From: Termitomyces sp. T153
Taxonomy: Eukaryota > Basidiomycota > Agaricomycetes > Agaricales > Lyophyllaceae
Assembly (NCBI GenBank): GCA_018296165.2
Contig: JACKQL020000030.1
Location: forward strand, 124,001 to 188,000
DNA: 64,000 nt
Reading direction: 5' to 3'
The notes under the pieces were generated by a model that saw only the letters and a program-made list of their open reading frames with translations, was not told the DNA's origin and searched no databases. Within the stretch, counting starts at the first letter, position 1; each line of letters begins with the position of its first letter. Below, one piece after another: positions 1-11,524 of this stretch. The position numbers were made by a program, and so were the translations under genes.

Positions 1-764
1 AGCCAGAGTCTGACAGGGGGATCAAGTAAGACTTGATGGGTTTAGGGCCAAGTGGGGAGTGAGGTCCAGAGTTGTTGTAAGAATGTTTCAGGGGTCATAG
101 TGCATGTGCGGAGTTTGTACTGACGTTGGAGATGCAAAGAACTTAGGAAAATAAAGGAAAAGGAGACAATTGAGATGAGACAGAGACAAGACAAGATGAG
201 ACAGACAAAGAGATAGATTTGAGACTAAAACTAGAAATAGAGACAGATCAAAACACAGGACACAAGAAACTGGTAAATGCAAGTCATATCAAGACTAAAG
301 TACAAGGAGCTACTCTACAACTTATATACTGACTACTGGGTAGCTCCAGAGGACAGCAGGCATGGCAGTGGGGCTCTATGGAGCTGCACAAAGTCAACAG
401 GTGTTGGGTACAATCAAGGGGCAGGCCATGGTGATATTCTGATTGGATCAGCTGGGGACATGGGCTGCTCTGGGGTCATTGGGGTGTTCTGGAGTAGGTT
501 GGGTGGACCAGGGTGGAGGTTCAGGGATGCATGACATGGTTAGGAACAGTGGGGGAGCTCAGGGGAAGCTCAGGGAAAGTCAGGAGAGGCATCAATGGCT
601 GTGGAGAAGGTGTTGGAGTTGATCAGGGGGCTGTTAGGGTTTGCCAGAGAAGTGTCAGAGTTACCTGGAGTGGGCACAGAGGGTGGGCAAGGGTTGGAGA
701 AGTTTGGCAGGGCATTGGGAAGGGCTAGGAGCGGTGTCAGGGATCTACAGAGCAGGTTGTGACA
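1..764 (-). repeat. LTR-A, 3' LTR of gypsy element Gy1 (cut by window edge)
   Basis: The reverse complement aligns with two other copies at 7946-9069 and 44587-45725. It begins TGTCA (reverse of 760-764) and holds the TATA-like box GTATATAAG at 321-329, also present in the other copies at about 8402-8409 and 45029-45037. The outer end lies beyond base 1, so the flanking target duplication cannot be checked. It directly follows the minus-strand integrase fragment, which makes it the 3' LTR of that element. CpG is almost absent. As an LTR it would supply the Pol II promoter and polyadenylation site of the element. Confidence 0.85.
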
Positions 765-769
765 GTTGT

Positions 770-2100
770 CTGGAGCAACAAAGTTATAAGGCTTTGGTGT
801 TGCCCCGTTGGGAAACAATGCATCATTGCTGGACTTATATGGGCACAGCAGCAACACATGGATATTAGGGTGGATCCTTTGTTCCTGGAGTGCCTTAGGC
901 AACTCCAACACATAATTGGAGGTCTCACCATAGGCCTCCAGAATTATATATGGCCCAACCCACTTAGGGCAGAGCTTCCTTGCTCTGCCTTCTGGAAGGT
1001 TGAAATTCTTTGTCAAAAGGTACACCAATGCACCTTTCTCTAGCTTGGGATCAGGTTTGCAATGCAAATTGGCTAAGTATGTCTGAAACACATGTGCTTC
1101 AATAATCACATCATGAGCTGCTGCTAAGTTCTCCAGAGCCTAGCAGGCAAACTGCTGAATTCCCCTTGGAATTGCAGTATCCAACCTAATTTCCCATATC
1201 ATTAATGGCATGTATCCACTGTTCAACTCAAATGGTGCAAAGTGCATTGTCTCAGAGATATTCATGTTTATTGCAAACTCTGTTAAGTCTATTTGACTTA
1301 ACCAGTCTTTCTGATCTGGTTGTACCACAGTATTCAGGATCTGACCAATGTTCCTATTGGCATGTTCAGTCTGACCATCTATCTGCAGATGAAACAATGT
1401 AGACATTAGGAGCTTTGCTCCTAACAGCTTGTGCAGTTCATGCTACCATTTAGATATGAACTTAGAGTCTCAGTTGCTGATGATTGAGCTTGGGAGGCTA
1501 TGTAGCCTCACAATCTTGTGCATGTAGATCCAGGACAGCTGTAGTGCTGTCATGGTAGTATGCACCAGAATCAGGTGCACCATGCTTGTCATCTGACATA
1601 TAACTATCCAAAGGTAGTTATACCCTTTCAATTCAGAGAATGGGCCTATAAAGTTCATTCCTATCAAATCCCAGGGTTTGACTGGCACAGGCAGGCAATG
1701 TAACTTCCCTGAAGAAAGATGATTGCTCCCTTTTGCCTGCTGACACAGTTGACATGTGGAATAGAAGGTGTAAGTGTCTGCAACCACTGTCAGCCACCAA
1801 TACCAAAAATGGATGTATTCCATCATTCTCTGGGTGCCAAAGTGTCCCACCACACTGTGTGCTTGCTCAAGCATACTTGTTACCAATTCTTGATTGTGAG
1901 GTATACAAAGTACCTTGTGGCCCAAGAGATTAGTAGTCCAAATGAGCTTGTTGTGTAGACAGAAGGACTTGCAGTCCTTTGGTTGAGTCAGAATCTCAGC
2001 AAAGAGCTTGTCTTTGCTATACATTGACTGGATTGGACAAAGAAATTCTCCATCTGTCTTCACTTCCATCCAAGTGACAAGATATTCTTTGTCTCATGCT
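770..2100 (-). pseudogene. Ty3/gypsy integrase of Gy1, broken
   Basis: Reading leftwards, the translation shows an HHCC zinc-binding module (HSVVGHFGTQRM followed by CQLCQQAK near 1740-1870), the catalytic core (GMNFIGPF, then a second block at 1140-1406 containing QIDGQTEHANRNIGQIL) and a C-terminal domain (KLCPKWVGPYIILEAYGE, 570-1109) that runs into the LTR. The integrase inserts element cDNA into the genome. It cannot work here: the first catalytic Asp reads Asn (MNF), and the second reads Asn at 1473-1475 followed by a TGA at 1470-1472. The family normally has Asp-Arg there, and both changes fit CpG deamination (GAC to AAC, CGA to TGA). Several frameshifts are present. No reverse transcriptase lies upstream; the gag tail is joined directly at about 2100. 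Confidence 0.85.
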
Positions 2101-5100
2101 GTCAGCACTGGTTGGTCCATGGTACCTTTAGATGCCACAAGCCACACCTTTCATATATGAACCTTATTACCAGGTTTTCTACACTTGCCAGTAGGGACCT
2201 CTGTAAGAGCAAACAGTCCCTCACTGTCACTACCACAAGTATAGTACTTGTTGTCATACATTTCCAGGTCAATGTACTCTTCCCCATGCTCCTGAGTCTT
2301 GTCAGACTCAACTGCATCATCAACATTGGCCTCAGCAGGCTCTTTGTCCTACTCATTTCTGGCCTCTCCAACATCTGATGGGGCAGCTATATGAGCTGCC
2401 CACACAAATATTTAGGGAGCTGGCTTAGCCAGCTCCCTACAATTGCATGCAAAATGCCCAGACTTTCTGCACTTATAACACTTAGCAGATTGCCTGGCAT
2501 CCTTGCCTGGTTGGCCTGGTATTATAGCCACTACATTCTTCCCTGCAGCAAGGTGTTTCCTTGCTGCCTGCACTGCAGCCACAGGCTGGGGAGGCCCCTG
2601 GCCCATACCACCTCTTGGCTGCATAGGCCTTGAGGCCATGCACATAGCAGGCCTCCTAGCTGACCCCAATGGCTGTGACTGACTATTTTGTCCAGTCATA
2701 AGCCAGCTCCCTACAATTGCATGCAAAATGCCCAGACTTTCTGCACTTATAACACTTAGCAGATTGCCTGGCATCCTTGCCTGGTTGGCCTGGTATTATA
2801 GCCACTACATTCTTCCCTGCAGCAAGGTGTTTCCTTGCTGCCTGCACTGCAGCCACAGGCTGGGGAGGCCCCTGGCCCATACCACCTCTTGGCTGCATAG
2901 GCCTTGAGGCCATGCACATAGCAGGCCTCCTAGCTGACCCCAATGGCTGTGACTGACTATTTTGTCCAGTCACCTCTGTCCTCTTGGCCAGTGCAGTCCC
3001 AACTGCTAGAGACTGTGCTGCTGCTAGCAACAGCTGCTATCCTGACCAACTTTTCTTGCTGCACTCTAAATAGTGCACAGCAGTCTTAATGCTATTCTTG
3101 TAGGTCTTAGCCTCTGAGACAAACTCCTGGACTGTGTTCACTTTGGGAGCCAGTCTGCTATTGCATATTAGCACCACAAGCATGACAGAGGGTATCCCCT
3201 CCAGAAACCACTCACAAATAGTAAATTTGTTGGGGAACATGGCCATGTTTTGAGCATGGTTAAGCAAGGCATCATGAAAGCCTTGCACCCCTTCCTCAAC
3301 TGCATATACTGTGTTGTGGAAAGCATTGTGTGCATCTTGCATTGTCAAAGGCTGTACAAATCAATTGTACAGTCTAAGGATCATGTCCTCAAACCTCCAG
3401 TAGGACTGGGCCCTATTGACATGTATCACATGTTGTAGGTACCACTTCAGTGCACCCATGGCTAGAAAGTCCATCAGAATCAGGACTCTCTTATGATTGC
3501 ACTCATCTCCACTATACTGAGCTATAGCATAGAACATGCAGATGCTCATTAGCCAGTCTTCAAGTTTGCTGAACTTGGCAGACCCTGCATAGGGAGTGAT
3601 CATTTTTGACAGATCACTCCATCTTGGCTTGAGTCCTTCTGGTATCACCAGTCAGACTGCAAGCAACTGCTCCATCACCACCCTCAGACAATTATGCATC
3701 ATCTGGAGGTGATATTTGTGGGCTTCTTCCACTCCTGGAGTAGCAAAGCATCCACAGTGTTGCACTGGCATTGAAAACTGCTGCAGCTGTCTCTCAGAGA
3801 GGACTGTAGTCCTCCTTACAGCTCTGTGACCCACACCATTGTCCCTGCCAGAGAGGCCATTATCTGATCCTCCTGGGCCAGATGGACCCTCTTCTGGGGG
3901 TGGTGGTGGTCCACAACTAATGAAAGGTGGTCCTCTTCCTGGACCTCCACCTCCTCCTCCTGGGCCCTGAGGTTCATAGTGTGGTGTCAAGGGCAGAGAG
4001 GACTCAGGATCACTTCTGGTGATCTCTGTCCAGGTTCTCCTCCACCCCCAATTTGTTCTCCAGACCAGGTCAAAGGAGCATTTGCTCCTTGACCTGCATG
4101 TCTCTGGGAATCTGCAGGGCACTGTCTAGTCCCAGCATGTTTGTCTCTGAGAGGGGAGCAAGAATCTTGCTCCTCCTCCTTAATTAGCCTGGTTCATTCT
4201 AGTGATTCTAGTGGAACATACCCCTCCAGCCATGCATCATAGGTGGTATTCCCCTGGAACACAACCCCTTGATCATTCATGTAGGACTGTTCAAAGTCTT
4301 TCATGTCCCCATTGCAAAATTACTATAGAGCAATCTGATCTTCCTGAGTCAGCACCCTCCATGTAGACCCACCAGGTCTACACTGCACTGCAGGTTGCTC
4401 TACCATAATCACCAACCATGTCAGTAGATGCAAAGTCTGGTGCTATGACCATGCCCAATGTGGCCTGTTATTGATGGTCTACTGCAGCCTGCCTGGCTAT
4501 GTAATCATGCAGCATTCCACCAGGCTGTTGCAGTGCTTCCAACAGAGTCAATGCTTTGTTGACTGGGGATAATTGGGGCACATAAGCCCCACCAAGATAT
4601 AGCAATGGCATCACAGACAATGCCTGCAACCCCTATAGCTTTTTTTACTGGAGGTACTCTGTTACCTCCTGTGCTAGGAAGAGCATGTAAATATCCATGT
4701 ACCTCACTGGATCTGTTGGCATCATATTGTCTCCCAACAACTGCTGAATTGCAATATGTTTAGCTACTCTAGCAGCTAAACATTGCTGAGTTGAGGTCTT
4801 GGGAACCTCAACATGGTTTTGCCAGAACACTATCACCCTTCTACAAAGGATGTCATCTGGATGAGCTTCACTATCCATATCAGAGGTGTCTCTGACATCC
4901 TCTGGTATCATCTCAATGAACACTGCTGGGGCTGCCAATTACATGCACAGCATGGGACCAGCTCTCAATCATACAGGGCTGCAGGCCCTGTAAGAGGAGT
5001 CCCCTTCACTCCTCATTGGTGTACTCACTATTGAAGAGTCAAGCTGACCTCCCATGGCACCTGGAAAGGATTGATGTTCTTCCAGCCTCAGCACTGTGGG

Positions 5101-5405
5101 TGCATACAATGCATACAAAGGGGTTTTCCTCTTTTCTGCTGACACCATGGTGCCTCCTGGCTCTGCTGTTGGGTATAGTTGGGTAGAGGGCCCTTGAGAG
5201 CCCTCCACTATGACACTCTCCTAACCACCTGCAGGTGGTCATACCAGAGTAACTGCTGGCAGTCCTCCTGGCATCATAGCACTCTTCCTGCCTCTGTCAT
5301 GGTGTGATGTGGCAGTTCTGACATCCTATGTGGAGCACTATTGAATGCTCCATTGAACTCTGTCTTGGACCTAGGCCCAAGCACCTGACCATCCATAGTC
5401 ACCAT
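2100..5405 (-). pseudogene. Ty3/gypsy gag of Gy1, broken
   Basis: The best start is the ATG at 5405 (MVTMDGQVLGPRSKTEF). The polyprotein can be followed leftwards through several frames: an N-terminal region (4969-5208), a helical part (4645-4938), a proline/glycine-rich linker (3652-4122), the retrotransposon gag domain (3037-3648, with MGALKWYLQHV and WFLEGIP) and a CCHC zinc knuckle (CYKCRKSGHFACNC, CX2CX4HX4C) inside a duplicated segment at 2427-2974. Gag forms the particle that packages element RNA. The gag domain is split by a single TGA at 3361-3363 in an otherwise continuous frame, where CGA (Arg) is expected. The knuckle tail Cys-Asn for the usual Arg-Asp also fits CpG loss. The region after the knuckle (2100-2400) ends at YLVTWMEV and then jumps to pre-integrase sequence, so protease, RT and RNase H are missing. 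Confidence 0.8.
2427..2974. repeat. 274-bp perfect tandem duplication in gag zinc-knuckle region
   Basis: Bases 2427-2698 and 2701-2972 match without a mismatch by eye (offset 274). Both copies encode the zinc knuckle on the minus strand. Because 274 is not a multiple of three, the duplication shifts the reading frame. It lies in heavily CpG-depleted DNA, yet the copies are identical, so the duplication is later than most of the CpG loss, or is an assembly artefact. Confidence 0.9.
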
Positions 5406-5750
5406 GGTGCCTATTGTGGAAGGTGCACATCAAAAATTTCAACATGCTGATTGTAACTAGTGGCAGTGAACTTCTTTTACAGAAGTTTGGGTTCCTGCTC
5501 TGCAAACAGGTTAATGCTCATTTGATTTAAAGAAATGTAATGTTTCTGTTATGGTGTGTGCAGCTTACAGTTCACACTCCATAAATCAAAACCAGTTGTT
5601 AGTTCTCTCTACAAAGTATGAACTAAGGCACCCCCTTATGTAAGTAGAGTAGAGTAGTTTTAGGGATAGCATCATGTGACACTATCCATATAGTTAAATA
5701 ATTAATATAGAGAATGTAAAGTAACACTAGTAATGGCCACTGTGTTACAG
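5406..5750. other. No gene seen; AT-rich gap between Gy1 and Gy2
   Basis: Between the gag start of Gy1 and the pol tail of Gy2 I see no coding sequence and no recognisable 5' LTR for Gy1. The stretch is AT-rich with scattered stops in all frames. Confidence 0.5.
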
Positions 5751-5751
5751 A

Positions 5752-6150
5752 GGCCCTCTGTCAAACTTGATCATAAATGACTGGGCCTCTTCAAGATCCT
5801 CCAGAAGGTCTCAACCCATGCATACAAACTTGAATTACCTCTGGGCCTGAAAGGTCTCCACCCCATTTTCCACATCTGCCTTCCTGAGAAGTATGCTCTG
5901 GACCCCTTTCCAGGACAGTGCCCCAGCTGACCAACACCTGTCAAAGTCAAGGACAAGTATCACTACAAAGTCAACCACATCCTTGACACTTGCCTTACCC
6001 ATGGTTCACCCCACTATCCAGTGCATTGGAAAGGCTACATACCTGAAGACAACACTTGGGAACCCCACAAAAACCTCTCTGGAGCCCCTGCTAAACTCTG
6101 AAACTTCCATTGACAATACCCCACCAAGCTCCAGGACCCCCAGGACTAGT
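5752..6150 (+). pseudogene. Gypsy Gy2 pol C-terminus (integrase tail and chromodomain-like segment)
   Basis: Joining short frames gives the integrase tail and chromodomain of a chromovirus-type gypsy: VSTHAYKLELPLGLKGLHP, then LHPIFHICLPEKYALDPFPG, then a chromo-like stretch with KYHYKVNHILDT, VHWKGYIPEDNTWEPHKNL. The chromodomain is thought to steer integration to particular chromatin. Upstream RT and integrase core are absent (truncated at about 5752) and stops interrupt each frame. The same family occurs again at 39980-40645. Confidence 0.75.
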
Positions 6151-6336
6151 TGACACAGATGGCATTAGTGGGCATAACTCTCACCTCTGGATTCACTAGA
6201 ACTCCCATGAGGAACTCCCTGCATATTTTATTCTTCATACCATCTGAAAATTGACTATTCTCAATTCAGCCACACTAGAGCTCAAGAAATGGCATGTACA
6301 TGGCTACAAATACACAATATCACAGTGAGGAGACTG

Positions 6337-7503
6337 CTACAAGTCCAGACCCCCTTCCTGCCCTACTCCCTCTCCCTCTCTGGAATCCCTCCCACAAAGT
6401 CCACCTCCATTTGGGTCATGATCATAGCCAGAGTCTCTGGGTAGCCCAGAAGAGGCTCCCTCACATCTGTGGCCAGCTCCCACCATGACCCAGACTCTAC
6501 CACATCCCTCCACCTGTGCTCTGCCAACAACCTCCCCATCTGGCCCATACCCTGCTCCAACTCTGTCAGATAATCTCCAGGCATGCATGCCAGCCCATTT
6601 TGGATTGACATAAAAGTGGTGGTTTCCCCATTAAGAAGGATCCTGTGCTCCTAGATCTAGTCTACAAGGTCACATCAGTAGGGCTGGAGCAGAAAAAGGG
6701 TGAAACTTATGCATCACTTCCCTCAGCCCTGAGGCTGCCTCATTGGTGAGCTACTCCTCTTGCCTCTGCTTCACCTGCACCACCACCTGGGGTACTCCAG
6801 CCCCAGGGGCTCCCTGCCACCCCTGTGCCTCCTGCCCTATCCACACCTCTCCCTGTCCCAACTGTTTCTGCAGACCTTGAACCTCCAACAATTGTTCTGT
6901 GGCTGTCTGCAGGGCAATCTCCTGGTCCCACCACACCATGTCTCTATCCCTCCACACTATATTTTGCTCCATCTGCATCCCATCCCAGTTCATCTCAATC
7001 CTCCAGACCTTCTCCTTGTGGGTTAGCCAGCAGCATCTCTAGTCCTTACACCTGACAACCCAGAAGGGCTGCAGAGACTAACCAAGACACCTCTGCAGAC
7101 TGTCCCACTAGAGCTCTAGAACCAGGAAAGTACACCTGGGGACCCAGAGGCCCTGCCATTGGCTCCTTGCCCTGAACCCTCTTGCTGGGCCCTGCCTCTG
7201 GCAATGGAGAAGCCCTCTACTTGCCTTTGTTATATACCACAGTGGCCCCCTCCCTCCATCCACCCTGTGGGGGTCCAACCTTCACTGCTAGCCATTCTAT
7301 GCTCTGCTCACTCTCCAGTTCAGAGCCCCAGCCCAACACCCTGCCCCTCTGACCCTTGCCCAATTGTGCTGTCACCCAGTCCAGGTCCCAACCCTACTCC
7401 ACTACAATACATGCAGTCAGCAAAACAGATTACTTTTCATGCCTTGTCCAGCATAGAAGGCATACTGATGTGTCTTGGCAAGAGCTTTGTACTGGGGTCT
7501 TGA
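6337..7503 (-). pseudogene. Antisense ORF behind pol of Gy2 (unknown function)
   Basis: On the strand opposite to pol, broken frames encode a protein homologous to the one at 40754-41425. Shared blocks are KVGPP-GG-RE, YNKGK-R-SPLPEAGPSKR (copy 2 has HNKGKRRLSPLPVASPDKR), MAGPLGPQVY/MAGPTGPHMY, and a charged helical stretch of repeated RDRD motifs (6751-6993; WRDRDMVWWDQEIALQTA). The role is unknown; the charged heptad-like part suggests a coiled coil. The position, between the end of pol and the expected 3' LTR but in reverse orientation, is the same in both copies, so it looks like a component of the element rather than a chance neighbour. Confidence 0.6.
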
Positions 7504-7538
7504 ATTCAATCGCTCTCCATGCCAAGCACAGAGAGCAC

Positions 7539-7940
7539 TGATGTGCTTCTATGCTACCTAGCTGCCATGCAGGAAACCAAAAAGGAAGATCTAAGCACTA
7601 GCAACTAGATAGGGTAGCTGGCAATAGGAAGTTTATAGGGGCAAGTCAGTAACCATCTTAGAAAATGAGAGCTAATTAGTATGGAGTGAACAACTGGAAA
7701 GTGTTGCTAGCCTAAATTGCTGGATAGTAATGAAAGGTTGCTAGGTAAAAGATGGGGAAAAGAATGAAGGCAAAAGAGTCACTAAGGAAGGAGGAACTAA
7801 GCAGTAGAAAGGGAGTTGGGAATGAGGAATGAATGGAGTTAACATGTAATGGAGGGGGACAAACACAAACTAGTCACTAGCTGTAGTTGCTAACATTGCT
7901 AAGTCAAAGTAATGCTAAAGGTGGCCACAGTTGGCACTCA
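7539..7940 (-). repeat. Dispersed repeat D, interrupted by a solo LTR
   Basis: The reverse complement aligns with 57632-58048 (for example TAGTGACTAG, CTTCCTA-T-CCAGCTACC, GTTTCCTGCA and the end AAGCACATCA). Homology resumes on the far side of the LTR-A insertion at about 9075-9190, pairing with about 57450-57630. The nature of the repeat is unknown; the terminal TG..CA bases suggest an LTR of another family. It lies immediately after the antisense ORF of Gy2. Confidence 0.55.
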
Positions 7941-7945
7941 CACTA

Positions 7946-9069
7946 TGTCATGACCTGTTCCCAGAACCCCCCAACCTCTCCTCAAGCTGCCTCTCTTCCC
8001 TGGAGCTCCCCCTCCCAACATTCCTTTAACTCCTCCAACCTTTCTTCACTCACAACACTTACCCCAACTAACTCCAATGCTTTTCTGGCAAACCCAACAG
8101 TCCTCCTGGCAAACCCCAATGTATTACCTGCAGGCCCCAATGCTTCCCCTTCCCCTCCCAAGCCCCTGGAACCCTCCTCCACTGTTCCTGATACTGGCAT
8201 ACATCACTGATTTGTCACTCTGACTTACCTGACCAGCTCTGGAGCATCACAACAACCCTGGGGCTGCCTGCATTCCCATTTGATCCCATTACTATATCAC
8301 CATGGCCTGCCCACTGATCATAACCAACACCTGTCAACTCTGCACAGCCACAACAAGCCCTGCCACCAGACCTACTATCTCCAGAGCAGTTCCAGTAGTT
8401 GGTATATAAGCAGTAGAGTAGCATCCCATACCCTAGTCTTAATATTACCTACCTGCCTTACCATGTTCTGATTGTTTGTCTCTTTGTATTTTGTGTCTCT
8501 TGTTATGTTTTCTCTTATCTCAGTCTCCTTGTCTTGTCTCATCTCTATTTCCTGTATTGTTGTGTTATCATTTCATATCTCTGCTTCAATCTATTTCTGT
8601 TCTCATCTCAATCTCACCTTGACTCTCTCTTGTCTCACTTGTCTCTATTTTCTTTGTTGTGTCCAAGTCTCCTTCAACTCTAATGCTATTACAAACTCTG
8701 TGCTTACAATCACAACCTCTCAAACATTTTTAACCAACTCTGGACCTCACTTTATGCTTGGCTCCAAAACCCATCAATGTCCATTGATCCCCCATCAAAC
8801 TCTGGCCCTGCATCACTTGCATAGCCTCCATTTGCTCCACACTATCAATAATACTCATCCCTGGACTTGTACCTGAAACTTCCCCAAGCCCAACCCTTCC
8901 TTGTACCTTGTCTTAGACTTCCCCAGACCACTTCAGACTTGCTCAGACCACTCTCCTTGGCTTACCCTTGCAAGTATCCGAAGTCTGGACCTCTCAAAAG
9001 CACTAGGTTATCAGTGCAGGATGTTGCATCCCAGTTAAGCTGAGCCCCCATGGTCAGTGGGACCTGACA
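7946..9069 (+). mobile_element. Solo LTR-A, copy 2
   Basis: This 1124-bp sequence begins TGTCATGACC and ends ACCTGACA. It is flanked by a perfect 5-bp target duplication, CACTA at 7941-7945 and 9070-9074, so it is a solo LTR left by recombination between the two LTRs of an inserted element. A TATA-like box lies at about 8402-8409, followed by a pyrimidine-rich leader. It interrupts repeat D. The same LTR family ends Gy1 (1-764) and splits LINE-2 (44587-45725). Confidence 0.9.
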
Positions 9070-9190
9070 CACTAAGTCAAGGTCAAGGTCATTGAGACTG
9101 TCACTAAGTTGTTGGCAATGGCAAAGGAAGGAGCAATAAGAGATCTGAAGCTGGTAAGCATAGACCAGCATATCTATGACTACAATACAT

Positions 9191-9829
9191 TGAGTCTACC
9201 TTTTTTCAGTCCTGCTGCCAGTCAAACTCTGCCTGCCAATCCTTGTATTCTGCTCATATGCCCATGCAATTCTTGTCAGAAGGCAGAGGAGTGGGAGATG
9301 CTAAGGACAATGATGAGGCTGAGGAGAACATTTGCAAGAGAATTGGGAAAGCTCCAGGGTATGTCCTGACCCTTTTTAATTTCTTAGGGGAGCTTCCTAA
9401 TGGATAACAATCCTTGCTTCAACTTTCTTCCCCATGCCACTGCTGCTGCTGCAGATTGATCAATATTGCTCTGGCTTTGATTCTCATGCCCCTGCCAATT
9501 CCTGACTCATGTCTGCACCTCAAGAGTCTTGACACTGAAGGGAGGGTGATGTCATGACCCACTCCCAGGCTGCTGGACCTCTTCCCAAGCCACCCTGCTT
9601 TCCTGTTGCTGTTAGCAACCACTGCTCAGATAATTATTGAGAGAAGAGAAACATTAGAGTGAAACTTTGCTTCCAACAAGATGATTGCAGATGGCATGCA
9701 CATGTCTAGGTGCTCCTTCAGAGCAGTGTTGAGTTTTACTCAATTGGCAGACCTAGAGTCTTTTGAGGGGGCAAGGAGGAGCATAGGAAGAAAAGCCCCA
9801 TCTCTGTCACTAGAGAGAGATGGTCAGTC
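9191..9829. other. No supported gene; repeat debris
   Basis: Short frames only, without a recognisable domain. A stretch near 9550 (GATGTCATGACCCA) resembles the start of LTR-A but cannot be followed further. Confidence 0.4.
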
Positions 9830-11450
9830 ACTGGTGGGATGGAGGAAACCATGTTGCATGAGATGATTGGGTCAATGTCCATGTGCAAATGTCAGACATT
9901 GTCTGGTCTGGTCCATCTGTTCCCTGCTGTCTGTAGGGTAGGAAGGCCTTGGGGAAGTGCCAATTCCATCTCATACTCCAAAAGGAGGTTGAGAAGGGGC
10001 TGGACAGAGTTCCTGCTGCTGTTGAGGTGATGGTTGTCAACTGTTTCCCAAAGCAAGTGGTGTCTGTTGAAGTCACCAACCTAAAGCATGTGGTCAACAG
10101 TGTAGGGCAGACTATGCAGAGAGAAGAAGAAAGATAAGAGGAAAGAGAAAGGAGGATATTGTTGTGTTTGCAGTTATTGTAGACATTGAGCACAGCAAGG
10201 TGGCCAGACTTGCCCATGAAACAGATGGCTGCAATATCTGTGGAGGGTATGATCAGTGGGGTGTAAGCATCTGTGGAGATGTTAGTGTCAATTATCAGCA
10301 CAGGATGAGAGCAAGTGCTCCCATCCCTTCTATGCTCATGCAGGTATATAACCCTCCAGTACCCAGATGCTTTTGTGTTGTTCAGGGTGTCAAGGAAGGG
10401 CTCTTGGATTGCAAGCACATTCCATTCCTCAGGGCTCATGGTATTCAGCATAGCTGCTTGTGTGGTATCCAATTTATGCATGTTTTATTGCTATATGCAA
10501 ATATTTTTAGGGGACTAGGGTGGTTTGTAGTTCATTGTCTAGAGGAGGAGGTGCCTGCAGCTTGTTTCTCTCTCTGGTTCCAGATTGGGAAGTTAATCTG
10601 AATTCTATGAGGTTTCCCATGTGACTCAACACACAAATGCTTGCTGGCATCTTCCATAGGGTCAGCTTCAGAGTGGGGGCTGTTAGTAACAAGGGTCAGA
10701 TAGTAACAAGGGTCAGATGGCCCATGTGGAGGCAGGGGGCACTGGAGGAGTTGCCATGATGATTGTTATTGGTTTCCTGGGGGGGGGCAGTCATCCAAGT
10801 CATTGCATTGTCAGTTGGGAAGTAAGGCATGTGGTTCTTGTGGAAGTGCAAGTCAAAGTTGATGCAGCATTTGGAGAAGGCAGGGCATATGTGGTCTGAG
10901 CTAGCATGAGCTGAGTCTGGGCCATGGGTGACACATCTATAGATGACCACCATGCAAGATGTGGCCAAATGGCTGATGCTTGTGCATTTGGCACAGCATC
11001 TAGTTTCCTTGCAGTTGATATCTGTTTACTGCCTATAAAGATATGTCTGCAAATCACATTGTTGGCAGTTTTTGGACCCTTGCACATGATTTTGAGAGAA
11101 GCAACAGTCAGAGGGCTGAGGAAATGGAGTCAGTGGGCAGACCATTTACAAGTTTGATAGTGTATAGGCAGATGTAATTGTCTGAGTTGATAGACCCTGT
11201 ACATGAGATGAATCTTGCAATGACATTGAACACCTTATCAATAACCACAACACTTTCTCTGAAGATCTTGTTGATGGATTCCCATTTGGTGATGGCATAG
11301 TTATGGAATCTGGAGGCAGAGTCAGCAGTATCAAACTTGGTGAGGAACACACTCTGGCTAACTTGATCATGTGGGATCTGGCCACAAGGTCTGGAACAAT
11401 GTAGCCATTGCACAGGACCCTAGCAACCACAAGACTTTTGGATCATGAGC
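9830..11450 (-). pseudogene. LINE-1 remnant: ORF1 tail and AP-endonuclease
   Basis: From about 11450 leftwards comes an ORF1-like protein (GQIPHDQVSQSVFLTKFDTA, then SASRFHNYAITKWESINKIF) with cysteine-rich zinc-finger remnants (10696-11087). An endonuclease/exonuclease-like domain follows at 9828-10481 (WNVLAIQEPFLDTLNNTKAS, HEHRRDGSTCSHPVLIIDTN, LAVLNVYNNCKHNN). In LINEs this domain nicks the target DNA that primes reverse transcription. The RT part is missing: the element ends near 9830 inside the endonuclease. Stops and frameshifts are frequent and CpG is nearly absent. The ORF1 part is homologous to that of the LINE insertion at 30271-32279. Confidence 0.75.
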
Positions 11451-11524
11451 CTCATTACATGGAATCTAGCCTTTGGATCTGGAATGATAAGATCAAGATT
11501 TTTCCTTAGCAATGATTGCTCATC

